A model generated the notes under the pieces. That model made no database searches. It saw nothing but the letters and a program-made list of their open reading frames with translations, and was not told where the DNA came from. Made by a program: the position numbers and the translations under genes. 26,810 nucleotides of DNA, taken from the IMG/VR virus record IMGVR_UViG_3300032562_002517, positions 1 to 26,810 of that record. One strand, given 5' to 3'. The DNA is from a virus. Shown one piece after another: positions 1 through 8,219 of the stretch. Positions within the stretch are counted from its first letter, which is position 1. The number at the start of each line of letters is the position of its first letter.

Positions 1-122
1 CCGTCATCCAATAATACTAATTTAATATCAGAAGCGTGTTTTTTTATAGAAGCATAACAGTTTTTTAAGTGCCTTAAATTGTTATAACCAGGTATTACCA
101 AAGTAATATTTTTTTGATTCAT
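1..122 (-). CDS. Glycosyltransferase family 2, N-terminal part (runs off window)
   Basis: The minus-strand frame opens with ATG at 122 and stays open for 40 codons to the window edge. The translation begins MNQKNITLVIPGYNN and reaches LVLLDDG, which is the first beta strand and the nucleotide-binding DDG motif of GT-A family 2 glycosyltransferases. The start lies just downstream of the homing endonuclease stop at 128. Its N-terminus closely resembles the orphan fragment at 742-873 (shared YNNLRHLKN). It probably adds a sugar in the glycan pathway encoded by the following genes; donor and acceptor cannot be told from 40 residues. Confidence 0.75.
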   Translation of the reverse strand, partial: MNQKNITLVIPGYNNLRHLKNCYASIKKHASDIKLVLLDD

Positions 123-127
123 ATTTT

Positions 128-745
128 TTATTTATTGTATTTAAAAGTATATCCGTTTATTGATTCTTTTTTATTTCTACATATAGCAGATATCGTTGAA
201 TGCTTTATACATAAATGTCTTGCTGCTTCTCTCATACCTTCCCATGTTTTTATAAAATTACCATATAAATCAAATTGATCTATGGGTTTTCTTTTTCTTT
301 TAGCAATTTCTCCCCACTTTGGATTTTTTTTACCATATAGTGGATGTTTTTCTCTTGAAATTAAGTATCCTTTTTTATACATAGGATTTTTTTCTCCTAA
401 TTGTTTATATCCCTTATTAAAAAAATGATTTTTCTCTCCTTTCCATTGGTCTTTTACCGTAATTCCTCCATCACCTGTTTCTTCTTTTAAATTTGCCCAA
501 TTTTCGCTATCAACTACGTTAAATATTTTAGAATAATATAGTCCTATTTTAATTAGATCATCTCTATCCTCTGTTTCATGTAATATCCATGTCTTGATAT
601 CTTTAGGACATAAATTATGTTTTTTTATATGTAGCTTCCAATATTTGCCGGATCCTAAATAACTATCATGATTATTGAGAGTAGTTTTTCCTAAATAGAA
701 TAATCCTAGTGGACTTTGTTTAACATATATCTTAGTTAATTTCAT
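128..745 (-). CDS. GIY-YIG-like homing endonuclease with NUMOD3/NUMOD1 DNA-binding modules
   Basis: This 205-residue protein is probably a mobile homing endonuclease. The N-terminus (KIYVKQSPLG, then FYLGKTTL at about residues 16-23) resembles a GIY-YIG nuclease core. Residues 108-150 hold repeated GEKNPMY/GEKHPLYGKKNPKWG patterns typical of NUMOD3. Residues 154-203 (FDLYGNFIKTW, AARHLCIKHSTIS, GYTFKY) match a NUMOD1 helix-turn-helix module. The DNA is much more AT-rich than the sugar genes around it. Its ATG overlaps the TGA of the truncated GT2 fragment at 742-873, as if it was inserted into or next to a GT2 gene. The nuclease subtype is less certain than the DNA-binding modules because the GIY half is divergent. 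Confidence 0.8.
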   Translation of the reverse strand: MKLTKIYVKQSPLGLFYLGKTTLNNHDSYLGSGKYWKLHIKKHNLCPKDIKTWILHETEDRDDLIKIGLYYSKIFNVVDSENWANLKEETGDGGITVKDQWKGEKNHFFNKGYKQLGEKNPMYKKGYLISREKHPLYGKKNPKWGEIAKRKRKPIDQFDLYGNFIKTWEGMREAARHLCIKHSTISAICRNKKESINGYTFKYNK

Positions 746-873
746 AAAATAAAAATGGATCCAGAGGAAGCAAAGATCGGGGCATGCCTCAATAAAGAAG
801 CGTAAACATTCTTTAAATGCCTTAAATTATTGTAAGACGGTATTATTACCGTAATGTCCTCTTGAGTTAACAT
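742..873 (-). pseudogene. Orphan N-terminal fragment of a GT2 glycosyltransferase
   Basis: A 43-codon frame begins at ATG 873, overlapping the stop of the upstream GT2 gene by 7 bases, and ends at a TGA that overlaps the endonuclease ATG at 745. It starts MLTQEDITVIIPSYNN and continues RHLKNVYASLLRHAP, the first strand-helix unit of a GT2 enzyme. The tail IFASSGSIFIL no longer fits the family. Plus-strand bases 790-855 are visibly similar to 48-110, the start of the next GT2 gene, so this is either a duplicate start or the 5' stub of a gene cut by the endonuclease insertion. A 43-residue piece cannot be an active transferase. Confidence 0.7.
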
Positions 874-2012
874 AATCTTAATTTTGGTTGTTTTGATTTT
901 TTTGATTTAACATTTAGCCAGAACGGGTAAAGTTCGTAAGTTCCTGGGCCCTCCACTTCCTCGTGAATAATGTCCTGTAATTTTCCAAGTAGCGGTTGGA
1001 AAAAGTTATCGGGATTTATTATGTCCTTGTAATTCGCAATGAGCACAATGTCGTCATCCAGTTTCTGAACGAATTTATCTTTTAAATCAAAAGATGTGTA
1101 CTGCTGCATCTGCTTGCAATACTCTTCAGGATCAACATCAATTTTAATGTGATCAAAGTAAGGTTCAATTAAATTGAGTATGCGATGCTCTTCGCACCTT
1201 TTAACCTCTATCCCCAAATTGTATTTAATGTTTGGTATTGGATCTAGCGTTTCGGAGTGTTTTATGAAAGAACCCCACTTTCTGATGTATTCATACATGG
1301 AGATCATATTATTAGTCATCCATTGCGGATCCTTATGATTGAAATCTTCCAACACCCTTGCGTCTGCGAATTGTCCTCCCCTACAGGTCAAGTGATACAC
1401 CATCGCAGACCACGATTGAATTAGTTCGTAACCGCACAACTTCATTCTTCTAAAAAGATCGGCATCCTCAAAAACCGAAAGAAATATTGGGTCATGACAC
1501 AAGTGTTGTTCCTTTTTTATCAACCAAGGAGCAAATATACTATTCGTTATTTTATCTGATCCGTTGTTCAGTACAAACTTATTAAATTCTTCTAGTTTTA
1601 AATCTTCCGGCCATATTCCAAAATCCATAACTATTTTTTCTTGGCCAGGTGGATGAAGAGGGGGTTCGATCCTTGTTGCGCAAACAACGTTGTTATCGTT
1701 CTTTAACATCATCATGTGCCTATCCGCGTGGGGGCCAAGTATCATGTCCGCGTGAAACGCTATTATGTAATCGTACTTTGCTTCTTTAAACATTGTATCG
1801 TACGCGTGACCGATGCCCTGTGGAAAACTCATCCAGTTGTCAATGTGCCTAATTCCCTCTGAATTTAACCACTCTATCGTTCCATCATTATCTTGATCTA
1901 CGTACACCAATATTTCGTTGTCCTTAAAATACGAATTGTCCTGTATTGATTTGATGCAGGGTTTCAAGTACCTCAGATTATTTTTTGAGGGTATGCAAAA
2001 CGTAATTGCCAT
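867..2012 (-). CDS. Glycosyltransferase family 2
   Basis: This 381-residue GT-A enzyme should transfer a sugar from a nucleotide sugar in the cytoplasm. Residues 3-12 (ITFCIPSKNN) form the first strand, DQDNDGT at 39-45 is the nucleotide-binding acidic segment, FHADM at 86-90 stands in for the metal-binding DXD motif, and FEDADLFRR at 181-189 fits the catalytic-base ED motif. The C-terminal ~130 residues are not a recognisable domain. Its start at 2012 shares a base with the stop of the GT17-like gene, and its stop overlaps the start of the GT2 fragment at 873, so it sits in a tightly coupled operon. Linkage and donor are unknown. Confidence 0.85.
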   Translation of the reverse strand: MAITFCIPSKNNLRYLKPCIKSIQDNSYFKDNEILVYVDQDNDGTIEWLNSEGIRHIDNWMSFPQGIGHAYDTMFKEAKYDYIIAFHADMILGPHADRHMMMLKNDNNVVCATRIEPPLHPPGQEKIVMDFGIWPEDLKLEEFNKFVLNNGSDKITNSIFAPWLIKKEQHLCHDPIFLSVFEDADLFRRMKLCGYELIQSWSAMVYHLTCRGGQFADARVLEDFNHKDPQWMTNNMISMYEYIRKWGSFIKHSETLDPIPNIKYNLGIEVKRCEEHRILNLIEPYFDHIKIDVDPEEYCKQMQQYTSFDLKDKFVQKLDDDIVLIANYKDIINPDNFFQPLLGKLQDIIHEEVEGPGTYELYPFWLNVKSKKSKQPKLRLC

Positions 2013-2866
2013 TATTTAAAAAATTTACTGTATTTCTGTTTGTTGTCTAAAATGTATTTCGGTAATTCGGATTCGTCTATCCAAAAATTGAATTCGTTCC
2101 TGCCCAAAACGTCCTGCCCTGCTACGAGTCTATTTTCAACCATGCCCTTTACTGAATCGTTATTGTACTCCTGGTGACCGTATGCTTCAAGTTTTAATTT
2201 TATTCTTTCTGGGCCACCCATGAACGTTAGGTGCCAACCGGCATTTTCAACGTAAGTGTATTCAGTTTTCGAAGGAGTTCTTAAGTGATTTAAACAAGCA
2301 TTTTTTATGTTCTTATAGTTTGTTAAGAGCGGCCCTGCCCAGGGTTCGTTTGATCTAACGTTCATGAATGCTGAATACACTAATTGTTTTAATTTATATA
2401 CTCTGTCCTCGTAAACAGTGTAATCAATTTCTGGGTTCCAGTATTCGTCTATGTCACCGATGAAACACAAATCATCGTCTTCCAAACCCACTAAAGCCCT
2501 TCTTATGTTCTCTTTTTGGTAGAACTCCTTCAACCAGTGAAGTTCACCTGGGGGGACGTTCGATGTGGTTAGCGCTTGTAAACAAATTTGCTTTGTTAGA
2601 GGATCTGTTCCATGATCTTTGATCCTATTGCGCAAATCATCGTAGGATTGTGGAGGATCGTAAGTAATGTGATGAATTATTTTGTGAGAGTACTTGTCAA
2701 ACATGCGCTTGTTCTCCTCAAAATACAGAGGTTTTTTCTTTCCAGAAAAAGTTTCCACGCACTCGACTAAAACAAATTTATCAACGAATTCGTTCAGCAT
2801 TTCTAGCCTAAGCTCAAGAAGATCCAATTCGTTGTAAAATGTGAATACGTCGTAAATCTTAGCCAT
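2012..2866 (-). CDS. Glycosyltransferase family 17-like (N-acetylglucosaminyltransferase type)
   Basis: I start this 284-residue protein at MAKIYDVF (2866) rather than at the longer frame's ATG at 2896, because that ATG overlaps the preceding gene's stop by 8 bases like other junctions here and the family motif begins at once. Residues 3-50 (IYDVFTFYNELDLLELR, then FVLVECVETFSGKKKPLYF) are the GT17 signature; GDIDEYWNP at 137-145 is the acidic GT-A motif, and GWHLTFMGG at 210-218 is also typical. Eukaryotic GT17 enzymes add bisecting GlcNAc; bacterial and phage members have undefined acceptors. It lies between a GT11-like gene and a GT2 gene in the sugar cluster. Confidence 0.8.
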   Translation of the reverse strand: MAKIYDVFTFYNELDLLELRLEMLNEFVDKFVLVECVETFSGKKKPLYFEENKRMFDKYSHKIIHHITYDPPQSYDDLRNRIKDHGTDPLTKQICLQALTTSNVPPGELHWLKEFYQKENIRRALVGLEDDDLCFIGDIDEYWNPEIDYTVYEDRVYKLKQLVYSAFMNVRSNEPWAGPLLTNYKNIKNACLNHLRTPSKTEYTYVENAGWHLTFMGGPERIKLKLEAYGHQEYNNDSVKGMVENRLVAGQDVLGRNEFNFWIDESELPKYILDNKQKYSKFFK

Positions 2867-3749
2867 AAATGTTAGTTCTTTGTTTGTAAAGTTCAAATTC
2901 TCTTAAGCACTCATCGTACGTTTGTAAATTCCCAGATCGATCCATGTACGTAAACTTTCTAGACATATTATAACCGCAACTCCAATAGCCATCGCTAACG
3001 TTATGGCGGGCCCAATACTTTGGAGCGATGATTAAATTAGCATTACCGCAAAACGCTGGAAAGTAGGCAAAACTAGAATTTGACAACACCAACCACTTTG
3101 CATTTTTAATTATCGAATAGTCCTTTGCTATGTCAAAGTGATACACATTTTCCGATAATTCAGGAAGCAATCTCTTCGCCATTTCAGGATTTTCAGTTAT
3201 GACCAAGAATTGCATGTTCGGGTTGATGTTCAACATTTTATATATTGCGTTTACCCAGTATTCCCTTGGAAGAAACAAAGTTTTATCGCCCTCGTAATCC
3301 CTGATGTTCAATACACAGATGTCATAATCTTCAAAATCCCTACAATCGTGCTCATCTTTCACTTTTAACCAATCCTTTACTTGCTCCCTGTAGTCCCAAA
3401 AGTAATCCTCTCCCTGCATAATTCCCAATATTTTTGTGTTATCGGAAACGTTCATCAATTTTCTGTCCAATAATCTTACATCACAACCGTGAATAGAATC
3501 GTGTTGTGAGTGATTGAACTTTATTCTAGTTGTTTTCTCTTCATAAGTGTCTGTTATTCCCGTTACAGGAATTCCAAGGTCAACGTCCATGAAGTACACA
3601 CCTCTATTATTGTACCTTCTGTCTCCAAAATTTTCCAGTCCAGTAAAACCAAAATCGTAACCGTTTCTCATGGCTGTGGCTCGGGTCGTAACGTACACTG
3701 CTAATTGGTTGCCGAAACCCTGGCCCATAAAAAATTCAGTGGTTATCAT
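2859..3749 (-). CDS. Divergent GT11-like (alpha-1,2-fucosyltransferase) protein
   Basis: This 296-residue protein shows the GT11 layout with changed residues. GQGFGNQL at 9-16 matches the family G-x-GNQ motif, NIRDYEG at 148-154 stands where the HxRRGDY donor-binding motif is expected, and SNSSFAYFPAFCG at 223-235 corresponds to the family's NSSFSWW motif. The His-Arg pair of the donor motif is partly lost (N-I-R), so substrate or activity may differ from the clearer GT11 gene at 6669. The gene sits 4 bases downstream of the SDR gene stop (3754) and overlaps the GT17-like start by 8 bases. The fucosyl donor GDP-fucose is inferred from the family. Confidence 0.7.
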   Translation of the reverse strand: MITTEFFMGQGFGNQLAVYVTTRATAMRNGYDFGFTGLENFGDRRYNNRGVYFMDVDLGIPVTGITDTYEEKTTRIKFNHSQHDSIHGCDVRLLDRKLMNVSDNTKILGIMQGEDYFWDYREQVKDWLKVKDEHDCRDFEDYDICVLNIRDYEGDKTLFLPREYWVNAIYKMLNINPNMQFLVITENPEMAKRLLPELSENVYHFDIAKDYSIIKNAKWLVLSNSSFAYFPAFCGNANLIIAPKYWARHNVSDGYWSCGYNMSRKFTYMDRSGNLQTYDECLREFELYKQRTNIYG

Positions 3750-3753
3750 ATTA

Positions 3754-4746
3754 TCATTTTTTCCAAAAAGAATAAAGTCCTTTTTCTATTTCGTACTCTG
3801 GCCAAACGAACTGTTTTCTATTCGGCTGCAATTTTGCCCATTCCCACATGTCCTTTAGACCAGGATACAGTTCAGTTTTGTGTTCAAATCCAAGAATGTC
3901 TATTGATTTTGCAAAAGACGGGATGGAATGTTTGACTTCGTGCCTCTGCTCTTTGTAAACTATTTCCGCTTCCTCCCCTATTACACTAGTTTTGAGAATG
4001 TGCGCAGCTTCGTTAATGCTACATTCTCGTATTCCACCCAAATTTATTATTTGTTTTGATGCTTTGGGTTCTGTGGCCGCCCTCCAAAGTGGTTCGACTA
4101 TGTCGTCTATGCAACTGAAAGCCCTTGTTTGGGTACCGTCCCCGAATATAGTAAGTGGTTGCCCGTTTAAGTGTTGGTGCATCCATATCCCAAGTACATT
4201 TCTGTACTTGTCCCAAATGTTTTGTTTCTTTCCGTACACATTGTGTGGCCGAATTATGCACCAATCCAGCCCGTGTTGCTCTCCCGCTATTTGTATGTCC
4301 ATTTCGCACGCGTACTTTGCAACACCGTAAGGGTCGATGGGCGAGGGAACTTGAGATTCGTCAAACCTCTTTCCGACTCCGTGGCCGTACACCGCTAATG
4401 AAGATGTAAACACTAATCTTTTAATACCGTACTTTATGCAGTTATTCACCACCTTTGCTGTGGCCACTAAATTGTTATTGTAGTTGTACGTTCTTATGAA
4501 TGGGCTTAAACCCTCTGCTGCGTAAGCCGCAAAGTGAAAAACGTAATCCACTCCAAAAAATACCGGATCCAATTCCGAATCCGACAAATTTATTTTCCTG
4601 AATAGCACTTTCTTGTTCACATTATCGATATAACCCCCTGAAAGGTCATCGATTCCTACGATCTGTATTTCTGGTCTATTTTCTACCAACCAATCAGCGA
4701 GTCTAGAACCCAACAGTCCAGCGACCCCAGTTATTAATACTTTCAT
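3754..4746 (-). CDS. NAD-dependent epimerase/dehydratase (extended SDR)
   Basis: This 330-residue extended short-chain dehydrogenase/reductase acts on a nucleotide sugar. The Rossmann motif TGVAGLLGS is at 6-14, the catalytic Ser region FTSSLAVYG at 113-121, and the YxxxK pair at Tyr140/Lys144 (DPYGVAK). The length and an NVYG-type substrate motif later in the protein resemble UDP-glucose 4-epimerase or 4,6-dehydratase enzymes; I cannot separate these by eye. The start at 4746 lies 7 bases downstream of the methyltransferase stop. It could prepare an epimerised or 4-keto sugar for the neighbouring transferases. Confidence 0.85.
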   Translation of the reverse strand: MKVLITGVAGLLGSRLADWLVENRPEIQIVGIDDLSGGYIDNVNKKVLFRKINLSDSELDPVFFGVDYVFHFAAYAAEGLSPFIRTYNYNNNLVATAKVVNNCIKYGIKRLVFTSSLAVYGHGVGKRFDESQVPSPIDPYGVAKYACEMDIQIAGEQHGLDWCIIRPHNVYGKKQNIWDKYRNVLGIWMHQHLNGQPLTIFGDGTQTRAFSCIDDIVEPLWRAATEPKASKQIINLGGIRECSINEAAHILKTSVIGEEAEIVYKEQRHEVKHSIPSFAKSIDILGFEHKTELYPGLKDMWEWAKLQPNRKQFVWPEYEIEKGLYSFWKK

Positions 4747-4753
4747 TTTTTAT

Positions 4754-5317
4754 TCATTTTATTGTTACTGACCAAGAACTGTCCGGGTATATTGTCAAAT
4801 CGTTCACCAAATTTTCTTCGTACAATATTGTGTATATGTGAGGAAGGTAAAAATCGTGGCCGCACAGTGTACCACCGGGTCTGACCTTATTTTTCCATGC
4901 ATTGATGTCCGACCTCACACTGGTGGGATCGTGCTCTGCGTCTATGTACGCTGCATCAAGAGAAAAGTCCTTAAAATCCTTGGAAGCTTCTACGCTGCTC
5001 TTCCTTATTTTAATAATATTTTTAATGTCCTTAGTTCTTTCCAAGAAAAGTTTCTCTGCATCTACAAACAATTGATCGTGGGTGGGAATCCTTCCCGTTT
5101 GCGGCACAACGTAATCGTAACAATCTACGCTGTACACTGTATCAACGAACATCGCAAATAACATTGTGGAAACCCCTTGAAATGATCCGATTTCCACCAT
5201 TCTGTAATAGGGTTTAAAATTTCTGTCTATCAGTTGATAAAGTCCCTCAACGCTGTTGTGCGGTTCCAGAGGGGCGTGTCCCATCCTGGGTGTTTTAAAA
5301 AGTTCTTCTATTGTCAT
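4754..5317 (-). CDS. Class I SAM-dependent methyltransferase (glycan-modifying type)
   Basis: This 187-residue protein carries a short class I methyltransferase fold. VEIGSFQGVST at 41-51 is the SAM-binding glycine-rich loop, VYSVDCYD at 61-68 gives the acidic end of beta 2, and DAAYIDAEHD at 121-130 is the family motif seen in Methyltransf_24-like enzymes, with a metal-binding-like acidic pair. GGTLCGHDFY follows as the next strand. The start overlaps the preceding gene's stop (ATGA), so the two are translationally coupled. In a glycosyltransferase operon it probably O-methylates a sugar, as phage and bacterial surface-glycan methyltransferases do, but the substrate is inferred. Confidence 0.8.
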   Translation of the reverse strand: MTIEELFKTPRMGHAPLEPHNSVEGLYQLIDRNFKPYYRMVEIGSFQGVSTMLFAMFVDTVYSVDCYDYVVPQTGRIPTHDQLFVDAEKLFLERTKDIKNIIKIRKSSVEASKDFKDFSLDAAYIDAEHDPTSVRSDINAWKNKVRPGGTLCGHDFYLPHIYTILYEENLVNDLTIYPDSSWSVTIK

Positions 5318-6684
5318 TTCATGTTTTTTTGTGTTGGATTATAATACGGATGATTTCTACCGTGAAAACCAAATGGCACTATTCCTGCTGTTTCTGGCAC
5401 CTGAGTTTCGTGACTGAACCTCGCTGCCAGTTCTACAGGAGCGAATTTACATCCGTTTGATTCGTACTCTTTTCTATTGTGACAACAGAAAAAACCGTCC
5501 TCGTGATAGTACCCAAAGTAGGGCTTCCACTCAAGATCAATTTTTGTGGCCAGCTCCAATAATTTTTTGCTTCTCAAAGAGAAACCTCCGTTTCCCACCC
5601 TGCAAATGTTTCCCTCTGGGTCCCTAAAAGAAAAATCGTCTTTGGGTAAGTGCCATGGGGCCCCAATGTAATCGTAATCCAAAAATTCAGGATCCCACAT
5701 TCCCGGGTTAACTACGTAGCCATCGTTCTGTACAAGTAAACAGTGTTTGGTTTGTACGTACTCGTGAAGTCTGTACACAATGAAGTGATTGTACTGCTCA
5801 TAATTTAATGGTTCGCACTTGATTATTTGAACATAATCGTCTTGCAAATCTTCTGGCGTTATTAACTTCGCTTCCGCAAAATCCAGTCCTTTGCAACTGT
5901 ATTTTATAGCCTTTAAAGTTTCAACGGCTTTTGTACCTGCCACTCCTATTATCGTAACGTCCTCCAATTTTATTTTTGTGCTTTTTTTCATTCTTTCAAC
6001 CTCCCTCTCCTTTGCTTGTTCAGTTATCATTGTAGTTGTTCTCACCTCAGAATCTCTATTAACAGCACAGACGCTGTCTATCACTATAGGAAGCCCGTAA
6101 TTATCGTACAATCGCTTGTAATATTCTACGTCGACCAGCCAATTCAGGGACTCATCGAATAGCATTGGGTTTTCATTCTTGATTGTTAGTACGGTTGGAC
6201 AGCTTATCGTATTAATTCCTTCGTGTATTCTATCGTGATACCTCGGTACCATTTTATCGTACACCGTTACGCAATCCCTTGTGTGTACGCATGCAGTAAC
6301 GAACCAGCGATTATCGGGGTTTTTAAGAATACTTTCATGTATGATTTCCAAAGAATTTATGTCATAAAGAAAATCGTCCTGAAATAGTATTTTTATGTAT
6401 TTACCGCCGCAATTTTTAATCGCACTATTCAAATTTGGGGCAATTTTGCCTCTCCCCCTTGAATTTTTAAAGTATCCAACGTCCAAAAAATCTTTCCACC
6501 TAAAGCAAACGTCCCTTATGGAATTGTCAAAGCTGTGGTCAGAAACCACAATTTCAAAGTCCTTAAACGTTTGTTGCGCCAAAATGTTAAAAGAATGATC
6601 CAAGTACTCAGCCCCCTTCCCTGCTATTTCCCAAGTTGGGATCGCAACGCTAAAAAAAGGTCGTTTGATTAAACTATCGTCCAT
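5314..6684 (-). CDS. Two-domain GT2 plus DUF5672 glycosyltransferase fusion
   Basis: This 456-residue protein joins two transferase-like domains. Residues 9-215 are a GT2 domain (PFFSVAIPTWE at 9-19, IVVSDHSFDNS at 45-55, LFQDDFLYD at 100-108, and WLVDVEYY at 182-189 as a catalytic-base region). Residues 240-456 look like DUF5672, with LLVQNDGYVVNPGMW at 316-330, YDYIGAPW at 337-344 and VGNGGFSLRS at 363-372. DUF5672 proteins are often adjacent or fused to transferases, so one polypeptide may add two successive sugars. The start overlaps the fucosyltransferase stop by 16 bases, and the end is coupled to the methyltransferase. Neither linkage can be assigned. Confidence 0.82.
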   Translation of the reverse strand: MDDSLIKRPFFSVAIPTWEIAGKGAEYLDHSFNILAQQTFKDFEIVVSDHSFDNSIRDVCFRWKDFLDVGYFKNSRGRGKIAPNLNSAIKNCGGKYIKILFQDDFLYDINSLEIIHESILKNPDNRWFVTACVHTRDCVTVYDKMVPRYHDRIHEGINTISCPTVLTIKNENPMLFDESLNWLVDVEYYKRLYDNYGLPIVIDSVCAVNRDSEVRTTTMITEQAKEREVERMKKSTKIKLEDVTIIGVAGTKAVETLKAIKYSCKGLDFAEAKLITPEDLQDDYVQIIKCEPLNYEQYNHFIVYRLHEYVQTKHCLLVQNDGYVVNPGMWDPEFLDYDYIGAPWHLPKDDFSFRDPEGNICRVGNGGFSLRSKKLLELATKIDLEWKPYFGYYHEDGFFCCHNRKEYESNGCKFAPVELAARFSHETQVPETAGIVPFGFHGRNHPYYNPTQKNMK

Positions 6685-7517
6685 GTTTCTGGGTATAAAT
6701 CTTTAGTATCGTGTATTCCTTCGTAAGCGTGTCCGAACCATTTCTTTGGGGCTATTACCCTCTTGTTAGGATTGTTGTTTAGCCACGCTGCCCACCAACT
6801 GAAAGAACTATTTGCTATAATATTGTGATGACACATACTCATAGCACACATGTCTACCTCAGGTTCGTTATTCTCCATATAAATTATACCTTCTGATTCT
6901 CCGAAAAGATTCTTAGCGTATTCTATATCGTCAGAGAATATTACAAAGTACTTGTCTGTGTTATGATCTTTGTCGCTGAATTCCATCATTGCGCTGAAAT
7001 AATAATCTGCGTCCATTACCGGATGAAACTGTTGTAGTGCTTTGTAATCTCCCACTCTAACGTGAACCGATACCAGCTCAGGGTTTCCTGGTATTTTTGG
7101 TAATGCGTTCTCTGCTTTTTTCTTTATTTCTCTATCGAATTGAAAAAATCCCAATATTAAATCAGAGCAGTGTTCGAAGTACTTTTCAGTTTGAAAGTAT
7201 CCCATCAAATTGGTCTGATCCGGTATAGCAAAGAATTCTGGAAAGAAATGAAATCCTGGTTCTTGCGCTACGTGATTTGTTTCTATCTGATCTAATGGAG
7301 CCAAGGTCATTGTTACATTAGGAAAATATTTTGGTAAATCAAAATACACTTCTCTCGTAACTCCATCTTTAAAGTCTTCTACGCTTGGTATTTCTGTGTT
7401 CTCTTTTGGAAATACGAAGCCTTTGTTTATTTTTCTAGCGATACCAACTGTTGCAGCGAACTGAAACATTTGATTTCCGAGTCGGCCATGCTTTCCTATG
7501 TACTTGAATGAAATCAT
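6669..7517 (-). CDS. GT11 alpha-1,2-fucosyltransferase
   Basis: This is a clear 282-residue GT11 enzyme expected to move fucose from GDP-fucose to a galactose-type acceptor in alpha-1,2 linkage. GRLGNQMFQFA at 11-21, the donor-binding VHVRVGDY at 151-158 and NSSFSWWAAWL at 236-246 are all intact. The ATG at 7517 overlaps the TGA of the upstream homing endonuclease, which means expression is coupled to a mobile gene. No GDP-fucose synthesis genes are visible in this window, so the donor would come from the host or from elsewhere on the genome. It is a second, better conserved copy of the family seen at 2859-3749. Confidence 0.9.
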   Translation of the reverse strand: MISFKYIGKHGRLGNQMFQFAATVGIARKINKGFVFPKENTEIPSVEDFKDGVTREVYFDLPKYFPNVTMTLAPLDQIETNHVAQEPGFHFFPEFFAIPDQTNLMGYFQTEKYFEHCSDLILGFFQFDREIKKKAENALPKIPGNPELVSVHVRVGDYKALQQFHPVMDADYYFSAMMEFSDKDHNTDKYFVIFSDDIEYAKNLFGESEGIIYMENNEPEVDMCAMSMCHHNIIANSSFSWWAAWLNNNPNKRVIAPKKWFGHAYEGIHDTKDLYPETWTIV

Positions 7518-8161
7518 TTTGTTTTAAATTTTAATCGGCCTAATTTCCAACCATTTTTAATATATGATTCTACATCATTAGATTTTATTTGTGATTGAAT
7601 TTCATCTTTATACATCCATTTAGATCCTAGTATGGTTTTAGATATTTTAGATTTAGCTTCCGGATTCCTACGAATAGGATTATTATCTCCCATTTTAATC
7701 TTCCTCATCTTTTCTAGAGTTTCTTCTGAATGTTTTATTCCGAATCTATTGTTAGCTGATCCTGTGTATAATTTAAGTTTTGCTTTAGTTTCATCTGTGT
7801 GTAATCTCCCAGTATTTTTCTCTCTTATTTTTTGTTTAGTTTCTTCTGTCATAGTATGAAAATTTCCAGGATCTTGCAAATTTAACATTTCACATCCACA
7901 ATCTTTATATAAATCATAATATAATTTTTCATATTGATTAATAATCTCAAGGCTTACATCTTTAGGAAGCTCATGTACTAATTCAAATGCATGATTTTCT
8001 TTTCCGTATTTTACCATAGACGCATATAATTTACTATTACGTTTAATAAATTTAGCAATATGATTGTGTGTGTTTACATGTTTTCTAACATTTCTACTCT
8101 GCCCAATATATATTTTATTTTTAGGACTAGTTATCTTATATATTCCAGGATTGTTTGTCAT
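7514..8161 (-). CDS. GIY-YIG homing endonuclease with NUMOD3 repeats
   Basis: This 215-residue nuclease has the classical motif GIYKI at 6-10 and IYIGQS at 17-22, followed by Arg residues in the first helix, as in phage Seg-type GIY-YIG enzymes. Residues about 100-170 carry repeated T-E-E-T-K-x-K/L-x-K segments with N-R-F-G-x-K-H-S-E-E-T (NUMOD3), which bind DNA. The gene is AT-rich compared with both neighbours, a usual sign of an invasive element. Its stop overlaps the fucosyltransferase start. The ATATTTATA motif ends 10 bases upstream of its ATG and the 58-base gap to the SDR gene at 8220 holds no other gene. It probably cleaves related phages lacking the insertion. Confidence 0.9.
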   Translation of the reverse strand: MTNNPGIYKITSPKNKIYIGQSRNVRKHVNTHNHIAKFIKRNSKLYASMVKYGKENHAFELVHELPKDVSLEIINQYEKLYYDLYKDCGCEMLNLQDPGNFHTMTEETKQKIREKNTGRLHTDETKAKLKLYTGSANNRFGIKHSEETLEKMRKIKMGDNNPIRRNPEAKSKISKTILGSKWMYKDEIQSQIKSNDVESYIKNGWKLGRLKFKTK

Positions 8162-8171
8162 TATCTTTTTA

Positions 8172-8180
8172 TATAAATAT
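8172..8180 (-). promoter_or_regulatory. ATATTTATA motif before the homing endonuclease
   Basis: Coding-strand ATATTTATA lies about 10 bases before ATG 8161, in the 58-base gap between the SDR and nuclease genes. Confidence 0.35.
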
Positions 8181-8219
8181 TAATCTACCGACCAAAATGT
8201 CCTATTTTTTTATAACTTA

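Noticed and set aside
3510-5161. Plus-strand ORFs opposite the sugar genes
   Set aside because: They mirror well-supported minus-strand coding frames and show no family motifs.
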